A stretch of DNA of 64,000 nucleotides from Crocinitomicaceae bacterium (GTDB lineage Bacteria; Bacteroidota; Bacteroidia; Flavobacteriales_D; Sanyastnellaceae), in NCBI GenBank assembly GCA_002722795.1, contig PBMY01000023.1, positions 1 through 64,000 on the forward strand. The letters run 5' to 3'. The notes beneath the pieces are model-generated. The model was given only the letters and a program-made list of their open reading frames with translations. It ran no database searches and was not told where the DNA came from. How positions within the stretch are numbered: the stretch's first letter is position 1; the number at the start of each line of letters is the position of its first letter. A program made the position numbers and the translations under genes. Shown here piece after piece: positions 18,468 through 29,291 of the stretch.

Positions 18468-19311
18468 AACTGATTTCCTCGTTCAATTTTTCAAGCAACA
18501 TAGATGCTGTCTTATTGAAGTATCGTTTTGTCCTATAGCTAGCAACCCACTGAATTCCTTTTAGGGCATTAGTTAAGAACACCTCATCAGCCTTTATTAA
18601 TTCATGGGCTTCAAGATTACACTCATAAACCTTGATGTTCAATTTAAGAGCAAGGTTGATTACAGCAGCTCGCATTACACCTCCAACAGGGCCTGCCTCA
18701 AGTTTGGGAGTATGCAAAGCACCGTTAAAAACAAGGAAAATATTAGATGATGTTGCTTCAATTAACTGATTATAATCGTTAAGAATGAGCACATCTCCTA
18801 AGCCTTTATATTTTGCGAAGTTTCCAGCTTGCACATAAAGCTGTGAGTGAAGGTTTTTGAGATTTGAAATGCGAGAAGGTGTTTTTGCCAATTCCTGATA
18901 TAATCCTATAGCCAATCCCTTTTCATTTAGCTCAAAACCATTGCCTTCAGTGTGTTCAACACTTCCAATGGCAGTTGCAAAATTCGTAGTAGGTGTATAC
19001 CCACCTTCTCCATCCCTGTAGATTGTCAATCTTATTCGAGTATCACCATTTAATGCAGATTCTCTAGAAAGCTCTTCAAGAAGAGTTAACAGAGAACCCT
19101 CTTGCATCCATTGAGGCAGATCCATTTTGTAAGCACTTGCGCTATCTACAATTCTTCCGTAATGAAGGTGGAACAATGGAATTCGTCCATTTATACATCT
19201 CATAGTCTCAAAAAAACCATCTGCGTATAAAAATCCTCTTGATTCAAAAGCGTTTGGTAATTGGTGTTCATTTACAACAGCACCGCTATATAAGAATTTC
19301 CTTGAAACCAT
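18460..19311 (-). CDS. Class IV aminotransferase, PabC-like (4-amino-4-deoxychorismate lyase)
   Basis: 283 residues, the usual length. The PLP lysine is Lys152 in ISNLKNLH; EATSSNIF and GVMRAAV bind the cofactor phosphate. The N terminus (RGFLYADGFFETMRC) fits the PabC/branched-chain/D-amino acid group. PabC is favoured by family resemblance and by the nearby folP, since PabC makes p-aminobenzoate for folate, but a D-amino acid or branched-chain role is not excluded. A TATCTTAG box lies six bases before the ATG. Confidence 0.8.
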   Translation of the reverse strand: MVSRKFLYSGAVVNEHQLPNAFESRGFLYADGFFETMRCINGRIPLFHLHYGRIVDSASAYKMDLPQWMQEGSLLTLLEELSRESALNGDTRIRLTIYRDGEGGYTPTTNFATAIGSVEHTEGNGFELNEKGLAIGLYQELAKTPSRISNLKNLHSQLYVQAGNFAKYKGLGDVLILNDYNQLIEATSSNIFLVFNGALHTPKLEAGPVGGVMRAAVINLALKLNIKVYECNLEAHELIKADEVFLTNALKGIQWVASYRTKRYFNKTASMLLEKLNEEISFT

Positions 19312-19327
19312 TGTCTTCTAAGATAGG

Positions 19328-19852
19328 CTAAACCATTTTATCTATGTAGTCAATCAACGCATCGTTTGGGTTAATTAAAACACCACGAACCCCAACAGCT
19401 GCTGCGCAATCTATATCTCTTTGTTTATCCCCAACCATCCATGATATCTTTGGGTCTATATTGTATCTAGCGCAAGCTCTCTCTACCATAAGTGAGCCGG
19501 GTTTTCGGCTAAGCGATCGACCTTTAACCTCGTGATGAGGGCTGTAGTAAATGTCCAAAATAGGAGTGTCGTTTGATTCGCACACCTCTCTTAGGTAATC
19601 GTGAATCTCGGCAACTTCATCATGACCATAAATTCCTTTTGCAATACCTCCTTGATTAGTAATAATGATAAATACATACCCTCTTTCTTTAAGGATTTTA
19701 AGGCTCTCTATTACTGTAGGTAAAATTGTGAATTCATCGATGTTTCGAGTATAATCACTAGGATCGTGATTAATTACACCATCTCTGTCTAAAAAGATTG
19801 CTTTTAGTCTAGGCTTTTCTTCAAAATTGTTGAAAATATTAGACGAATCCAT
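19328..19852 (-). CDS. HAD-IIIA phosphatase (GmhB/histidinol-phosphatase-like)
   Basis: 174 residues. HAD motif I is FLDRDGVIN (Asp22 nucleophile, Asp24), motif II is ITNQGG and motif IV is GDKQRDID. The best match is the D-glycero-manno-heptose 1,7-bisphosphate 7-phosphatase family, which acts in LPS heptose synthesis. The zinc loop that in classical GmhB carries CxH and CxC is YYSPHHE...LSRKPG here, with no cysteine, so zinc is probably not bound and the substrate may differ. The ATG at 19852 is preferred to 19876 because an exact TAGATTTG box ends five bases before it. Confidence 0.8.
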   Translation of the reverse strand: MDSSNIFNNFEEKPRLKAIFLDRDGVINHDPSDYTRNIDEFTILPTVIESLKILKERGYVFIIITNQGGIAKGIYGHDEVAEIHDYLREVCESNDTPILDIYYSPHHEVKGRSLSRKPGSLMVERACARYNIDPKISWMVGDKQRDIDCAAAVGVRGVLINPNDALIDYIDKMV

Positions 19853-19857
19853 GAAGA

Positions 19858-19865
19858 CAAATCTA
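19858..19865 (-). promoter_or_regulatory. Candidate -7 box (TAGATTTG) of the HAD phosphatase gene
   Basis: An exact TAnnTTTG match on the minus strand, five bases from the ATG at 19852. It would give a leaderless or nearly leaderless mRNA and rules against the longer reading from 19876. Confidence 0.45.
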
Positions 19866-19900
19866 ACCTTGAACACGGGTAGGTTGTGTATTTTTAACCC

Positions 19901-22900
19901 GTGAAAAAAAGTAATAATTTTTCAAATAAAATTTCTTTTGACATCCCAACACTGCAAAGATGGAAAGAAAAGGCTGAATCTTCATTGAGAAGCGGTTCTC
20001 TAACTGATTTAGAAAAACTAAGGTGGGATTCTATGCCACTTCCGCTTTCAATTGATTCTAGAACTGATTGTATTCCACTCCCACAAAGACATGAAAACCT
20101 TCGTTCAGATCTTGGACATCCATGGGAGATATGCCAATCCTTCAAGACTTCTAAAAATTTATTAAAAGGCCTTGAACAAGGAGTAGAGTGTATTAGAATA
20201 AATGACTTTAAACTGCTAGATGGTGTTTTGCCTGAAATGGTAGGTATTCATTTTGATGGTGAGAAGGATGAAGCCGCTTTGGACGAATTGTTAGCATGGG
20301 CAGATCGTTCTGAGATAATTGGTTCTGCTATTTGGGACCTGTCTGTTGGTATTCCTGATAATGAAAATGATTTTGTCAATCATGTTAGGATTTGGTCTAA
20401 TGCATTACCTAAATTCTTCACATGGGGTATAGACGCTGCCTTTTGGCAAGACAGAGGGATGTTGCCAAAAGACGCCTTAAAATGCGCTTTTAAATCTGCT
20501 AAGTGGGGGATAGATGCATTGGTGAAAGGTGGATTCACACTTGAAGAAGCCGCAGCGACTTGTTCAATTAGAGTGGCTGTTACTACAGACATAATTGCCT
20601 CAGCTGCTATGATCAGAGGTTTGAGAGTTGCATGGGCTACCTTGATAGACCAAATAGGAGGCGACGGCGCCAATACCCCAATTAGAATTGATGCTCGCTC
20701 AAGCTCAGTTTTATACACGTCTGATAACCAAAACGACAATATTCTAAGAAATTCCTTAATGGGATATGCTGCAGTAATTGGTGGAGCAGATTCAATTGAA
20801 ATTCAAAACCACGATTTCAGATCGCCAAAGGATGGTGAAAGATCACTCCGCTTATCTAGAAACATAAGTCATATTCTTAGAGAGGAGGCTATGTTAGGAA
20901 GGACAAGTGATCCAATGGGAGGAAGTAAGCATTTGGATTTGGCTACAAGGTGGATGGCTTCAAGGGCTTTGGATGGGGTTGATGATGTGAATATTATTGT
21001 TGATGACTTGATCGTAAACGGAAGAAAAGCATGGTTAAATGCTCCAGTGTTTGTTCCAAAAGACAGTTCAAGAGGAAATGCTAAAATTAGCGATGATCCT
21101 ACCGAATTATTTTTCATCCTTAATCATCGTCACTCTGAAGTTAATTATGGTGAAGAATCAGGCATAAAAGAAGATCTATTCAATGTTCCACCTTTGAGTG
21201 TAAACCCATCAATGTTGTCTACTGCTGAAGGAATTGATGTTCCTTCTAGATTTAATGAGAAGAAAAATATGGGACACTCAGGTTATAAAGCTGGTATTTT
21301 GCCATTTCTAGGGGGTCCTTATCCTACTATGTATGCTAGTAGACCTTGGACAATTAGACAATATGCAGGATTTTCTTCTGCTGAAGAGTCTAACGCATTT
21401 TATAGAAGAAATTTAGCTGCAGGTCAAAAGGGTTTATCAGTGGCTTTTGATTTGGCAACTCATAGAGGTTATGATAGCGATCACCCAAGAGTGACTGGTG
21501 ATGTTGGTAAGGCAGGAGTTGCTATTGATAGCGTAGAGGATATGAAAAGATTGTTTGATGGGATACCATTAGACAAAATGTCGGTAAGTATGACCATGAA
21601 TGGAGCAGTTCTTCCAATTCTAGCATTTTATATTGTAGCAGCTGAAGAGCAAGAGGTAAGTCCTGAAAAGCTTGCGGGAACTATACAGAATGATATTTTA
21701 AAGGAGTTCATGGTAAGGAACACTTTTATATATCCGCCAGCTCATTCTATGCGAATAGTATCTGACATTTTCAAATACACTTCGCAGAATATGCCTAAAT
21801 TCAACTCAATCAGTATTTCTGGCTATCACATGCAAGAAGCCGGCGCTACTCCCGAATTGGAATTGGCTTACACAATCTCTGATGGTTTGGAATACGTAAA
21901 GAATGGAATAGAGGTTGGGCTTAAAGTTGATGACTTTGCTCCAAGGCTTAGTTTTTTCTGGGCCAATGGTATGCACCATGTTATGGAGATTGCTAAGATG
22001 AGAGCTGCTCGTATGATTTGGGCTGAAAAAATGCTGCAGTTTAATCCTCAAAATCCTAAGTCTTTTATGCTCAGGGCTCATACCCAAACCTCTGGATGGT
22101 CATTGACTGCTCAAGATCCATGGAACAATGTGGCGAGGACTGTTGTGGAAGCTTTGTCTGCAACATTTGGAGGCACTCAATCATTGCATACAAACTCACT
22201 TGATGAAGCAATTGCGTTGCCTACTGACATGTCAGCAAGAATTTCTCGAAACACTCAGTTAATACTACAGGTTGAGGCAGGGTACGCAGGAGCAGTTGAT
22301 CCATGGGAGGGATCAGATCTAGTAGAATTTCTTACTTCTGAAATAGCTGATAGAGCTGTTGTTCTGATGAATGAAATTGAGGAGTATGGAGGGATGTCTA
22401 AGGCAATAGAGGTGGGTCTGCCCAAACTAAGAATTGAAGAAGCTGCTGCAGGTAAACAGGCACGTATTGATAGAGGTATTGATAGAATTATAGGAGTCAA
22501 TATTTTCCAAATTGATGAGGATGAGGAATTAGAGCTTTTAAATGTCGACACTAATGCAGTAAGAGATCAACAGACAGATTTTTTAAATAACCTGAGGTCT
22601 ATGAGAGATGAAGAATTGGTAAACAAGTTGTTGAGTGAGTTAGAATCAGGTGCAAAAGAAAGCGGAAACTTGCTAGATTTGAGTGTTAAAGCTGCTAGGG
22701 CTAGAGCTACTCTTGGTGAAATCAGTCTTGCTCTTGAAAATGTTTTTGGTCGATTTACACCTAAGGATAGAAGAGTTAGTGGAGTATTTTCGAAACATAT
22801 GTTTGGAGAAGAAAAGTTTGATAAAGCGCTAAAGTTAAGTAATGAATTTGCTGACCTTGTAGGTCGTAGACCTAGAATTATTGTAGCAAAAATGGGCCAA

Positions 22901-23266
22901 GATGGACATGATAGGGGCGCTAAGGTTGTTGCTTCTTCATTTGCTGATTTAGGTTTTGATGTTGATTTGGGCCCTCTTTTCTCTACTCCAGAGGAAGTGG
23001 CACGCCAAGCGATAGAAAACGATGTTCATGTTGTGGGTATTTCAACACTTGCAGCAGGTCATATGACATTAGTGCCAGCTCTTATTTCTGAACTTGATAA
23101 ACTTGGACGATCAGATATACTAGTTGTAGCCGGTGGTGTAATTCCTCAATCGGATTACGATGAGCTATATAAAATGGGAGTTGTTGGGGTGTTTGGTCCA
23201 GGTACTCCAATAACGAATTCAGCGTCTGAAATTTTAGACGTTTTGCTATCATCTTATTCTAAATAA
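19901..23266 (+). CDS. Methylmalonyl-CoA mutase, MutA and MutB fused in one chain
   Basis: 1121 residues from a GTG start. Residues ~15-430 resemble the small subunit (MutA): a TIM-barrel half with [20 protein letters not shown] but no B12 domain. Residues ~455-1121 are a complete large subunit (MutB): [40 protein letters not shown] and a C-terminal cobalamin domain with DGHDRG at 1001-1006, His1003 being the lower cobalt ligand. It interconverts (R)-methylmalonyl-CoA and succinyl-CoA. MutA and MutB are usually separate genes. It is not the IcmF fusion: no P-loop GTPase lies between the parts and the B12 domain is C-terminal. No epimerase or MeaB gene is adjacent. Confidence 0.93.
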   Translation: MKKSNNFSNKISFDIPTLQRWKEKAESSLRSGSLTDLEKLRWDSMPLPLSIDSRTDCIPLPQRHENLRSDLGHPWEICQSFKTSKNLLKGLEQGVECIRINDFKLLDGVLPEMVGIHFDGEKDEAALDELLAWADRSEIIGSAIWDLSVGIPDNENDFVNHVRIWSNALPKFFTWGIDAAFWQDRGMLPKDALKCAFKSAKWGIDALVKGGFTLEEAAATCSIRVAVTTDIIASAAMIRGLRVAWATLIDQIGGDGANTPIRIDARSSSVLYTSDNQNDNILRNSLMGYAAVIGGADSIEIQNHDFRSPKDGERSLRLSRNISHILREEAMLGRTSDPMGGSKHLDLATRWMASRALDGVDDVNIIVDDLIVNGRKAWLNAPVFVPKDSSRGNAKISDDPTELFFILNHRHSEVNYGEESGIKEDLFNVPPLSVNPSMLSTAEGIDVPSRFNEKKNMGHSGYKAGILPFLGGPYPTMYASRPWTIRQYAGFSSAEESNAFYRRNLAAGQKGLSVAFDLATHRGYDSDHPRVTGDVGKAGVAIDSVEDMKRLFDGIPLDKMSVSMTMNGAVLPILAFYIVAAEEQEVSPEKLAGTIQNDILKEFMVRNTFIYPPAHSMRIVSDIFKYTSQNMPKFNSISISGYHMQEAGATPELELAYTISDGLEYVKNGIEVGLKVDDFAPRLSFFWANGMHHVMEIAKMRAARMIWAEKMLQFNPQNPKSFMLRAHTQTSGWSLTAQDPWNNVARTVVEALSATFGGTQSLHTNSLDEAIALPTDMSARISRNTQLILQVEAGYAGAVDPWEGSDLVEFLTSEIADRAVVLMNEIEEYGGMSKAIEVGLPKLRIEEAAAGKQARIDRGIDRIIGVNIFQIDEDEELELLNVDTNAVRDQQTDFLNNLRSMRDEELVNKLLSELESGAKESGNLLDLSVKAARARATLGEISLALENVFGRFTPKDRRVSGVFSKHMFGEEKFDKALKLSNEFADLVGRRPRIIVAKMGQDGHDRGAKVVASSFADLGFDVDLGPLFSTPEEVARQAIENDVHVVGISTLAAGHMTLVPALISELDKLGRSDILVVAGGVIPQSDYDELYKMGVVGVFGPGTPITNSASEILDVLLSSYSK

Positions 23267-23309
23267 TTACTGCGCAACCTCTTAGGGAAATATGCGTCAT
23301 AGTTGTGAT

Positions 23310-26300
23310 ATGAAAAAACTGACTTCACTACTTTCATTCCTCGCTCTTGTAACTTTCAATGTTGAAGCTCAAAAGAGCGTTCCAAATGGCGCTCAAGGAA
23401 CCACTGTTCCCGGAGAATTAATTGTTATGTTTCACAGTGATTTAGATCCAGTTTTATTTTGTAATAAGTATAAAAGTGTAAGTGGATATAAATCTGGACT
23501 TCGACCTGTAAAAGTTCTTTCCGATTTATCTCACATACATTTAATGAAATATGACGATGTAAGGTGTGATGGTGATGTCTTACTTCGTGAATTAAGTAAG
23601 GATAGAGCTGTAGAAGCAGCTCAGTACAATCATTTTGTAGAGGACAGAGCTACGCCAAATGACCCATCTTTTTCTCAGCAATGGCATCACATACAGAGTG
23701 GTGACCACGACATTGATAGTGATTTGGCTTGGGATATTACTACTGGTGGAGAAACCGCAATGGGAGATCAAATTGTTGTGGCTGTTTTAGAAGGTGGTGG
23801 TTCAAATTGGGACCATACAGATTTAATTGCTAATCATTGGGTAAACAATGGTGAGATTCCAGGTAATGGACAGGATGATGACGGTAATGGTTATGTGGAT
23901 GATTACAATGGTTGGAATACGACTTCGAATAACGATAATATTTCAGCAGGCTCACATGGTACTTCTGTTAGTGGTATGATAGGAGCAAAGGGTAATAACA
24001 ATAACGGTGGTGTTGGTGTTAATTGGGATGTTGGGATAATGCAGATTCAGATGGGCGGACTTTCAGAGTCAAATGTTATTTCCGCATATAATTACCCATA
24101 TGTAATGAGAAATTTGTTTAATAACACTAATGGTCAACAAGGAGCATTTGTTGTTGCGACAAACGCCTCGTGGGGTATTGATTTAGCAAATCCATCAAAT
24201 TATCCAGTTTGGTGCGCTTATTATGATGATTTAGGGGAAGTAGGAATTCTTAATTGCGGTGCAACAGCAAACGCTCAGTATAATATCGATACTCAAGGTG
24301 ATATGCCAACTGGATGTGGTTCAGATTACATGGTCAGTGTGACTGCAACTAATTCAAACGACGTTAGAACATTCTCTGCTTATGGAGCAACAACGATTGA
24401 TTTAGCTGCACCAGGTGAAAACGTGTATTTACCCTCAGGATCTTCTAGTTATTCTTCTACAAGTGGAACGTCATTTGCAACTCCCTGTGTTGCTGGAGCA
24501 ATAGCGTTAGTATATAGTGTTCCTTGTTCTGATTTGGCCACAAGCGCAATGACAAACCCTCAAACAACAGCAGATATGGTCAGGGGCTATATTCTTGAAG
24601 GAGTTGATGTGGTTTCAAATTTGGTTGGAGAAACAGTAACCGGAGGTAGACTCAATGCCTTTAACTCAGTTAGTATTGCAATGGGTAATTGCAATTCAGA
24701 TTTCGGTTGTACAGATTCTTTAGCTTGTAACTATAGCCCCGAAGCAATAGAGGATGATGGTTCTTGTTTGTACTACGATGAATGTGGGGACTGCGGTGGA
24801 GATAATAGTACGTGTATTGGTTGTACAGATCCACAAGCTTGTAATTACTTGCCTGGAAGTATATTAGACGATGGAAGCTGTGTTTATGGGAACGGGGTAT
24901 CTATTTATGTTGGTGGTGGATCATGGGATAATGAGATTACTTGGGCTCTTTCTTTGAATGGAAATATAGTTGCAAATGGTGACATCGGTACACAAGACCT
25001 TTGTATTGGAGAAGGGTGTTATACTCTTACTATGTATGATAGCTATGGAGATGGATGGAATGGCGCAACATATTCGCTTATTGATTTAGCATCTGGAGGA
25101 GTAATTTCAGTAGGTGATTTGGATAGTGCAATGGAGGGTGATGGTAATAATTCAGGGCAGGATTATATTTCTATTGGTGATGTTAATTGTGGTATTGGTT
25201 GTACAGATGCTTTAGCTTGTAACCATGATCCAAATGCAGAATTTGATGATGGCTCATGTATATATGATTGCATAGGTTGTACAGATCTTTTAGCATGTAA
25301 TTATGATGTTTTTGCTACACAAGACGATGGCACTTGTTTATACTTTGATGAATGTGGAGAGTGTGGTGGTGATAATAGTTTATGTACAGGTTGTACAAAT
25401 TTAGAAGCGTGTAATTATGACCAGGATGCAATTATTGATGATGGATCCTGTATTATTGGAGGGTCAGGAGTTAGCATTTCAGTTCTAACGGATAATTATC
25501 CAGGAGAGACTTCTTGGCAAATTTCTAGCTTAGAAGGAATAGTAGCTTCAGGAGGAGTGTACTCAACTGCATTTACTCTTTATGAAGAATTGCTTTGTTT
25601 AGAAGATGGATGTTACTCATTTACAATAAATGATTCATGGGGTGATGGAATTTGTTGCGAATACGGTGAGGGTTATTACGAAATAAATTCTGGTGGTGTT
25701 GTAATTGCATATGGAGGCGATTTCTTAAATAATGAAACAGTAATGTTTTGTGTCGGTGAGAGTGAAATGGGATGTACTGATGCTAGCGCATGTAACTATA
25801 GCCCAAATGCTGTAATGGACGATGGATCATGCAACTACGATTGTATTGGATGTACTGACCAAGAAGCATGTAATTACGATTCAACAGCCATTCAGGATAG
25901 TGGGGATTGTGTGTATCCGGATCCAACATATGGATGTAATTGTGAGACAGTAATTGAAATCAATTCTGTGTTAGTTGGTTCTGCAAGCGCTGATGCAGTT
26001 TCGTTTCAAGGTCAAGGAGTCATAGAATCAATTATAATTGACATGAATTGGGAGGATGTTGAATTTAGTGCTAGTTGGCCTGCAGATCTTTTAATTCAAG
26101 TAGAAACTCAAGATGGGGACTGTTTTGAGTTTGGTGGATATAATGTAACATCAGGAACATGCGAATTCTTGGGAAATTATGCTACCTTTTTTCCTGATAC
26201 ATGGCAAAACTCTACAAACGGTCAGTATTCTGCTGAAATTTATTTGTTAGATCTAGGGTTTGTTGTTGAGGGTGATGGAATGTGGTCAGTAACAATAACA

Positions 26301-26753
26301 AATGGTTATACATTTTCTGAGGGAGCGCTATACAATGGGACAATCGCTTTTGTTGGCATATGTGATATTGAAGATGTGTTGGATGTGCCAGGGTGTACAG
26401 ATAACACAGCTTGTAACTATAACCCTGAAGCTACATCTAATGATGGTTCTTGTTTATACTTTGATGAATGTGGGGAATGTGGTGGTGATAATAGCACTTG
26501 TGTAGGTTGTACAGATGAATTCGCATGTAATTTTAATCCAGAATCCATAGTAGATAATGGTACATGTGAATACGAAACTTGTAGCTGTCCAGAAGATATA
26601 AATAATGACGGAATCATATCTGTAGCTGACATTTTGATACTACTTGGTGAGTTTGGATGTATGAATAATTGTAATGCTGATATTAATGATGATGGTGTTA
26701 CAAACGTTCAAGATATTTTATTACTCCTTGCATATTTCGGAACTGAGTGTTAA
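23310..26753 (+). CDS. Secreted S8 subtilase with Cys/Asp repeats and dockerin-like tail
   Basis: 1147 residues; the ATG at 23310 (MKKLTSLLS) gives a clean signal peptide, 23292 being also possible. A propeptide-like region is followed by the peptidase: His216 (SHGTSV) and Ser388 (SGTSFATP) are present, but the catalytic Asp position reads Glu161 (AVLEGG). Then come nine GCTDxxACNY-type units, three DECGxCGGDNS units, two copies of a ~100-residue domain with DS(Y/W)GDG (nt 24892-25200 and 25459-25770), a proprotein-convertase-like β domain (nt 25960-26370) and two dockerin-like loops (DINNDG, DINDDG) at the end. No T9SS domain is visible. It starts 43 bases after the mutase gene. Confidence 0.87.
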   Translation: MKKLTSLLSFLALVTFNVEAQKSVPNGAQGTTVPGELIVMFHSDLDPVLFCNKYKSVSGYKSGLRPVKVLSDLSHIHLMKYDDVRCDGDVLLRELSKDRAVEAAQYNHFVEDRATPNDPSFSQQWHHIQSGDHDIDSDLAWDITTGGETAMGDQIVVAVLEGGGSNWDHTDLIANHWVNNGEIPGNGQDDDGNGYVDDYNGWNTTSNNDNISAGSHGTSVSGMIGAKGNNNNGGVGVNWDVGIMQIQMGGLSESNVISAYNYPYVMRNLFNNTNGQQGAFVVATNASWGIDLANPSNYPVWCAYYDDLGEVGILNCGATANAQYNIDTQGDMPTGCGSDYMVSVTATNSNDVRTFSAYGATTIDLAAPGENVYLPSGSSSYSSTSGTSFATPCVAGAIALVYSVPCSDLATSAMTNPQTTADMVRGYILEGVDVVSNLVGETVTGGRLNAFNSVSIAMGNCNSDFGCTDSLACNYSPEAIEDDGSCLYYDECGDCGGDNSTCIGCTDPQACNYLPGSILDDGSCVYGNGVSIYVGGGSWDNEITWALSLNGNIVANGDIGTQDLCIGEGCYTLTMYDSYGDGWNGATYSLIDLASGGVISVGDLDSAMEGDGNNSGQDYISIGDVNCGIGCTDALACNHDPNAEFDDGSCIYDCIGCTDLLACNYDVFATQDDGTCLYFDECGECGGDNSLCTGCTNLEACNYDQDAIIDDGSCIIGGSGVSISVLTDNYPGETSWQISSLEGIVASGGVYSTAFTLYEELLCLEDGCYSFTINDSWGDGICCEYGEGYYEINSGGVVIAYGGDFLNNETVMFCVGESEMGCTDASACNYSPNAVMDDGSCNYDCIGCTDQEACNYDSTAIQDSGDCVYPDPTYGCNCETVIEINSVLVGSASADAVSFQGQGVIESIIIDMNWEDVEFSASWPADLLIQVETQDGDCFEFGGYNVTSGTCEFLGNYATFFPDTWQNSTNGQYSAEIYLLDLGFVVEGDGMWSVTITNGYTFSEGALYNGTIAFVGICDIEDVLDVPGCTDNTACNYNPEATSNDGSCLYFDECGECGGDNSTCVGCTDEFACNFNPESIVDNGTCEYETCSCPEDINNDGIISVADILILLGEFGCMNNCNADINDDGVTNVQDILLLLAYFGTEC

Positions 26754-26984
26754 TTCTATTGTATACGTAAAGCATTTTTAATCGTGTTATTAACTGCTTG
26801 ATATAAATGTTTATGGATATCCTTGCATAGATGCTAATGCTGCAATGCTTGTCACTTTACTTACCAACTATAGATGCGAAGGAAAAGGGTGTATTGGTGA
26901 TCTATTAGAAAACGAAGTGGGTTAACGTAGACGAATTGTGATTCTTCATGACAATTTTTAGTCAGGACTTCTAATAGTTAGCGT
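26754..26984. other. Intergenic gap between convergent genes, with a possible gene remnant
   Basis: 231 bases between the subtilase and fmt stops. No hairpin terminator is evident. One plus-strand frame is open from 26794 to the stop at 26925 (43 codons, ATG at 26845) and has protein-like composition (VYGYPCIDANAAM, NYRCEGKGC). I do not recognise it; it could be a decayed gene or chance. Confidence 0.5.
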
Positions 26985-27932
26985 CTAATCAAATTTTTCA
27001 ATTCCTTCTCTTAAACCGTTGACGTAAGATTTAGCAGCCATTACTGATTTACCCGCTGGCTGCAATTTTGTTATCTCATAACATCCGTCAGCTGTTCCAA
27101 CAATTATTCTATCATTTTCAACCTCAACAATTCCGGGCTTTAGATTTCCTTTAATTGGGTGGCCCTCAATAATTTTAATAGGGTCGTTGTAATTGCCTGA
27201 TTTTGTAGTAAATGCTGAAGGGTACGGGCTAAGGCCTCTGATGTGGTTGTGAACATTTGAGCTGTTCATTGACCAATTTATTCTTCTATCTTCCTTGAAA
27301 ATTTTGGGCGCTTCAAATAGCTCACCAACTATTAGTTCGTCTTGAGGAATTTCAGCATCTTTTCCATCAGAAATTAGGTTAAGTGCATCAATAAGAAGAT
27401 GACTTCCTGCTTCAAGAATTCTTTCGTGAAGTGATCCGGCGTTCTCATTTGGCCCAATACTAACTTTGGTACTGCAAATAATGTTTCCAGTATCAATTTT
27501 ATTAGATAATCTAAACACAGTTGCTCCAGATTCGGTTGCTCCTTGCATAATTGCCCTTTGAATTGGTGCAGCACCTCTAAATTGAGGGAGTAGTGATGCG
27601 TGAAGATTAATAGTTCCTTTTTTTGGCATAGCCCAAACAACCTCTGGCAACATTCTAAATGCAACTACAACGAATAAATCAGCATTCCAAGTTTTAAGTA
27701 CATTGTGAAACTCTACGGATTTCAATTTTTCAGGTTGATAAATATTAATCCCCTTTAATATTGCTAGTTTTTTAACTGCAGATTCACTCACCTTTCTTCC
27801 TCTTCCACTTTGTCTGTCCGGAGCAGTAACTACACCTACAACATTGTGTTCGCTATTTAAAATATCGTTTAAGCAATGCGCTGCAAAATCCGGCGTACCC
27901 ATAAAAACTATGTTGAGAGGAAATATTGGCAT
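26985..27932 (-). CDS. fmt: Methionyl-tRNA formyltransferase
   Basis: 315 residues, standard length. Formylates initiator Met-tRNA using 10-formyltetrahydrofolate. Signatures: IVFMGTPDFAAHCL at the N terminus, NLHASLLPQFRGAAPIQ (folate/formyl site) and a C-terminal domain after FEAPKIFKED with IRGLSPYPSAFT. An exact TAATTTTG box lies four bases before the ATG, so it may have its own promoter despite the MATE gene 18 bases upstream on the same strand. Confidence 0.96.
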   Translation of the reverse strand: MPIFPLNIVFMGTPDFAAHCLNDILNSEHNVVGVVTAPDRQSGRGRKVSESAVKKLAILKGINIYQPEKLKSVEFHNVLKTWNADLFVVVAFRMLPEVVWAMPKKGTINLHASLLPQFRGAAPIQRAIMQGATESGATVFRLSNKIDTGNIICSTKVSIGPNENAGSLHERILEAGSHLLIDALNLISDGKDAEIPQDELIVGELFEAPKIFKEDRRINWSMNSSNVHNHIRGLSPYPSAFTTKSGNYNDPIKIIEGHPIKGNLKPGIVEVENDRIIVGTADGCYEITKLQPAGKSVMAAKSYVNGLREGIEKFD

Positions 27933-27936
27933 GTTG

Positions 27937-27944
27937 CAAAATTA
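27937..27944 (-). promoter_or_regulatory. Candidate -7 box (TAATTTTG) of fmt
   Basis: Exact TAnnTTTG match on the minus strand, separated from the ATG at 27932 by the four bases CAAC. It lies in the 18-base gap behind the MATE gene and would give a leaderless fmt mRNA. Confidence 0.45.
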
Positions 27945-27950
27945 ACTAAG

Positions 27951-29291
27951 TCACTCTATGCCTGTCTTCCATTTTCCATTTCTGAGAGCTAAATAGCATC
28001 CTAAAATTATAAACGTGAAGTAAATCCACTCTACTCTCCAAATAGTTTCAATAGGGTAGAATTCGCCATTAATGGGGGTTGTTAAGTAGATCATAGCGCT
28101 TAAATACATTACTGCCCCAAGCATTTCTACTGCAAAAGCTTTTTTTGTACCTCCTGCTCCTTCAAGTGTTGTGAGCAGAATGTGTGCTGATCCGTATCCC
28201 AAAACTGCAATAAATAGAGTAGTAAATGTCCTTGACATCATTGCAATGTGCTCTTGATCAGCGAAAAACAGACTCGCAATTAGTTCGGGATATAGAATGA
28301 AACCGTGGCTGAGAATAATTACGCCAGCAATATTTAAAACCCAAAGTCTTTTTATAGTTGGGATTAATTCGTTTTGGCGTTTGGCGCCAATAAGAGTGGC
28401 GATAACCGTTCTTGTGGTTTGGCCTAAACCTGATGTAACAATAAAGGCAAACATAAATGCATTTCGCCCAATATGACTTACTTTAAGTTGTGTAGATCCT
28501 GTTTTTTCTACAAAAAAGAAGAATGAAGTCCAAACCCCAACTGTCAATAAAAGCTGACCCATTAAAGGGCCTGATATATTCCACCAGGCTTTAATTATCT
28601 CGCCATCCATTTTTTTGGGTAGTTTGAAAAACAGCGGCTCAACCTTTAACATTAACACAACTGCAACGATAAACCCAAGGGTTTCAGCAGCAAGAGAAGC
28701 TCTAGCAGCTCCTATGTGTCCCATGGCTTCAAACCCAAGATTTCCTTCTATCAGGACGTAATCTAAAAATAGATTTGAAAAAGCTGTACTAAGACTAACA
28801 GCTAGTAATAACCTAGTTCTAGCTATTCCAGTCCAATATGCTGTCATGGCAAATGTTATACCGTATGGAACACTTCCCCAAAGTCTAGTACCTAAGTAAG
28901 ACTCAAATACATTTTTCACCTCTACAGTATGAATTAATGCCCCCAAGAAGCCATTATTTAATAAAAGTAATATTACCCATAGCCCAACCCCGATAAATGT
29001 GTTGATTAGCAAGCCAGTGCTTCCTGTCCTAATCTGCATTTGTTCATCACCTTCACCTTTCCTCCTTGCAACAAGGATTTGAATACCGGTTGCACTACCA
29101 AAAATCAGCATACCAAACGTTAGGTACGTCAAACCTGCATTTCCAGCACCATTGATAGCGTTCTCACCAACTCTAGCAAGAAAATAATTATCTGTAAGTA
29201 GAACTAAAAACTGTACAAATGTTCCTACAGAAATAGGGAGTGCAATGTCTATTAACCCTCTAATGTCTGTTTTAATAGGTGAGGTACTCAT
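27951..29291 (-). CDS. MATE family efflux transporter
   Basis: 446 residues with about 12 hydrophobic segments arranged as two six-helix halves. The first half starts IALPISVGTFVQFLVLLTDNYFLARVG, with the Asp/Asn pattern of MATE proteins. The family exports drugs or other cations against sodium or protons; the substrate is unknown. The start overlaps the trmH stop by four bases (ATGA), so both are translated from one message. Confidence 0.88.
   Translation of the reverse strand: MSTSPIKTDIRGLIDIALPISVGTFVQFLVLLTDNYFLARVGENAINGAGNAGLTYLTFGMLIFGSATGIQILVARRKGEGDEQMQIRTGSTGLLINTFIGVGLWVILLLLNNGFLGALIHTVEVKNVFESYLGTRLWGSVPYGITFAMTAYWTGIARTRLLLAVSLSTAFSNLFLDYVLIEGNLGFEAMGHIGAARASLAAETLGFIVAVVLMLKVEPLFFKLPKKMDGEIIKAWWNISGPLMGQLLLTVGVWTSFFFFVEKTGSTQLKVSHIGRNAFMFAFIVTSGLGQTTRTVIATLIGAKRQNELIPTIKRLWVLNIAGVIILSHGFILYPELIASLFFADQEHIAMMSRTFTTLFIAVLGYGSAHILLTTLEGAGGTKKAFAVEMLGAVMYLSAMIYLTTPINGEFYPIETIWRVEWIYFTFIILGCYLALRNGKWKTGIE

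Noticed and set aside
19901-23266. IcmF (isobutyryl-CoA mutase fusion)
   Set aside because: IcmF has an N-terminal B12 domain and a central GTPase with a P-loop. Here the B12 domain is C-terminal and no P-loop is present; the extra N-terminal part is MutA-like.
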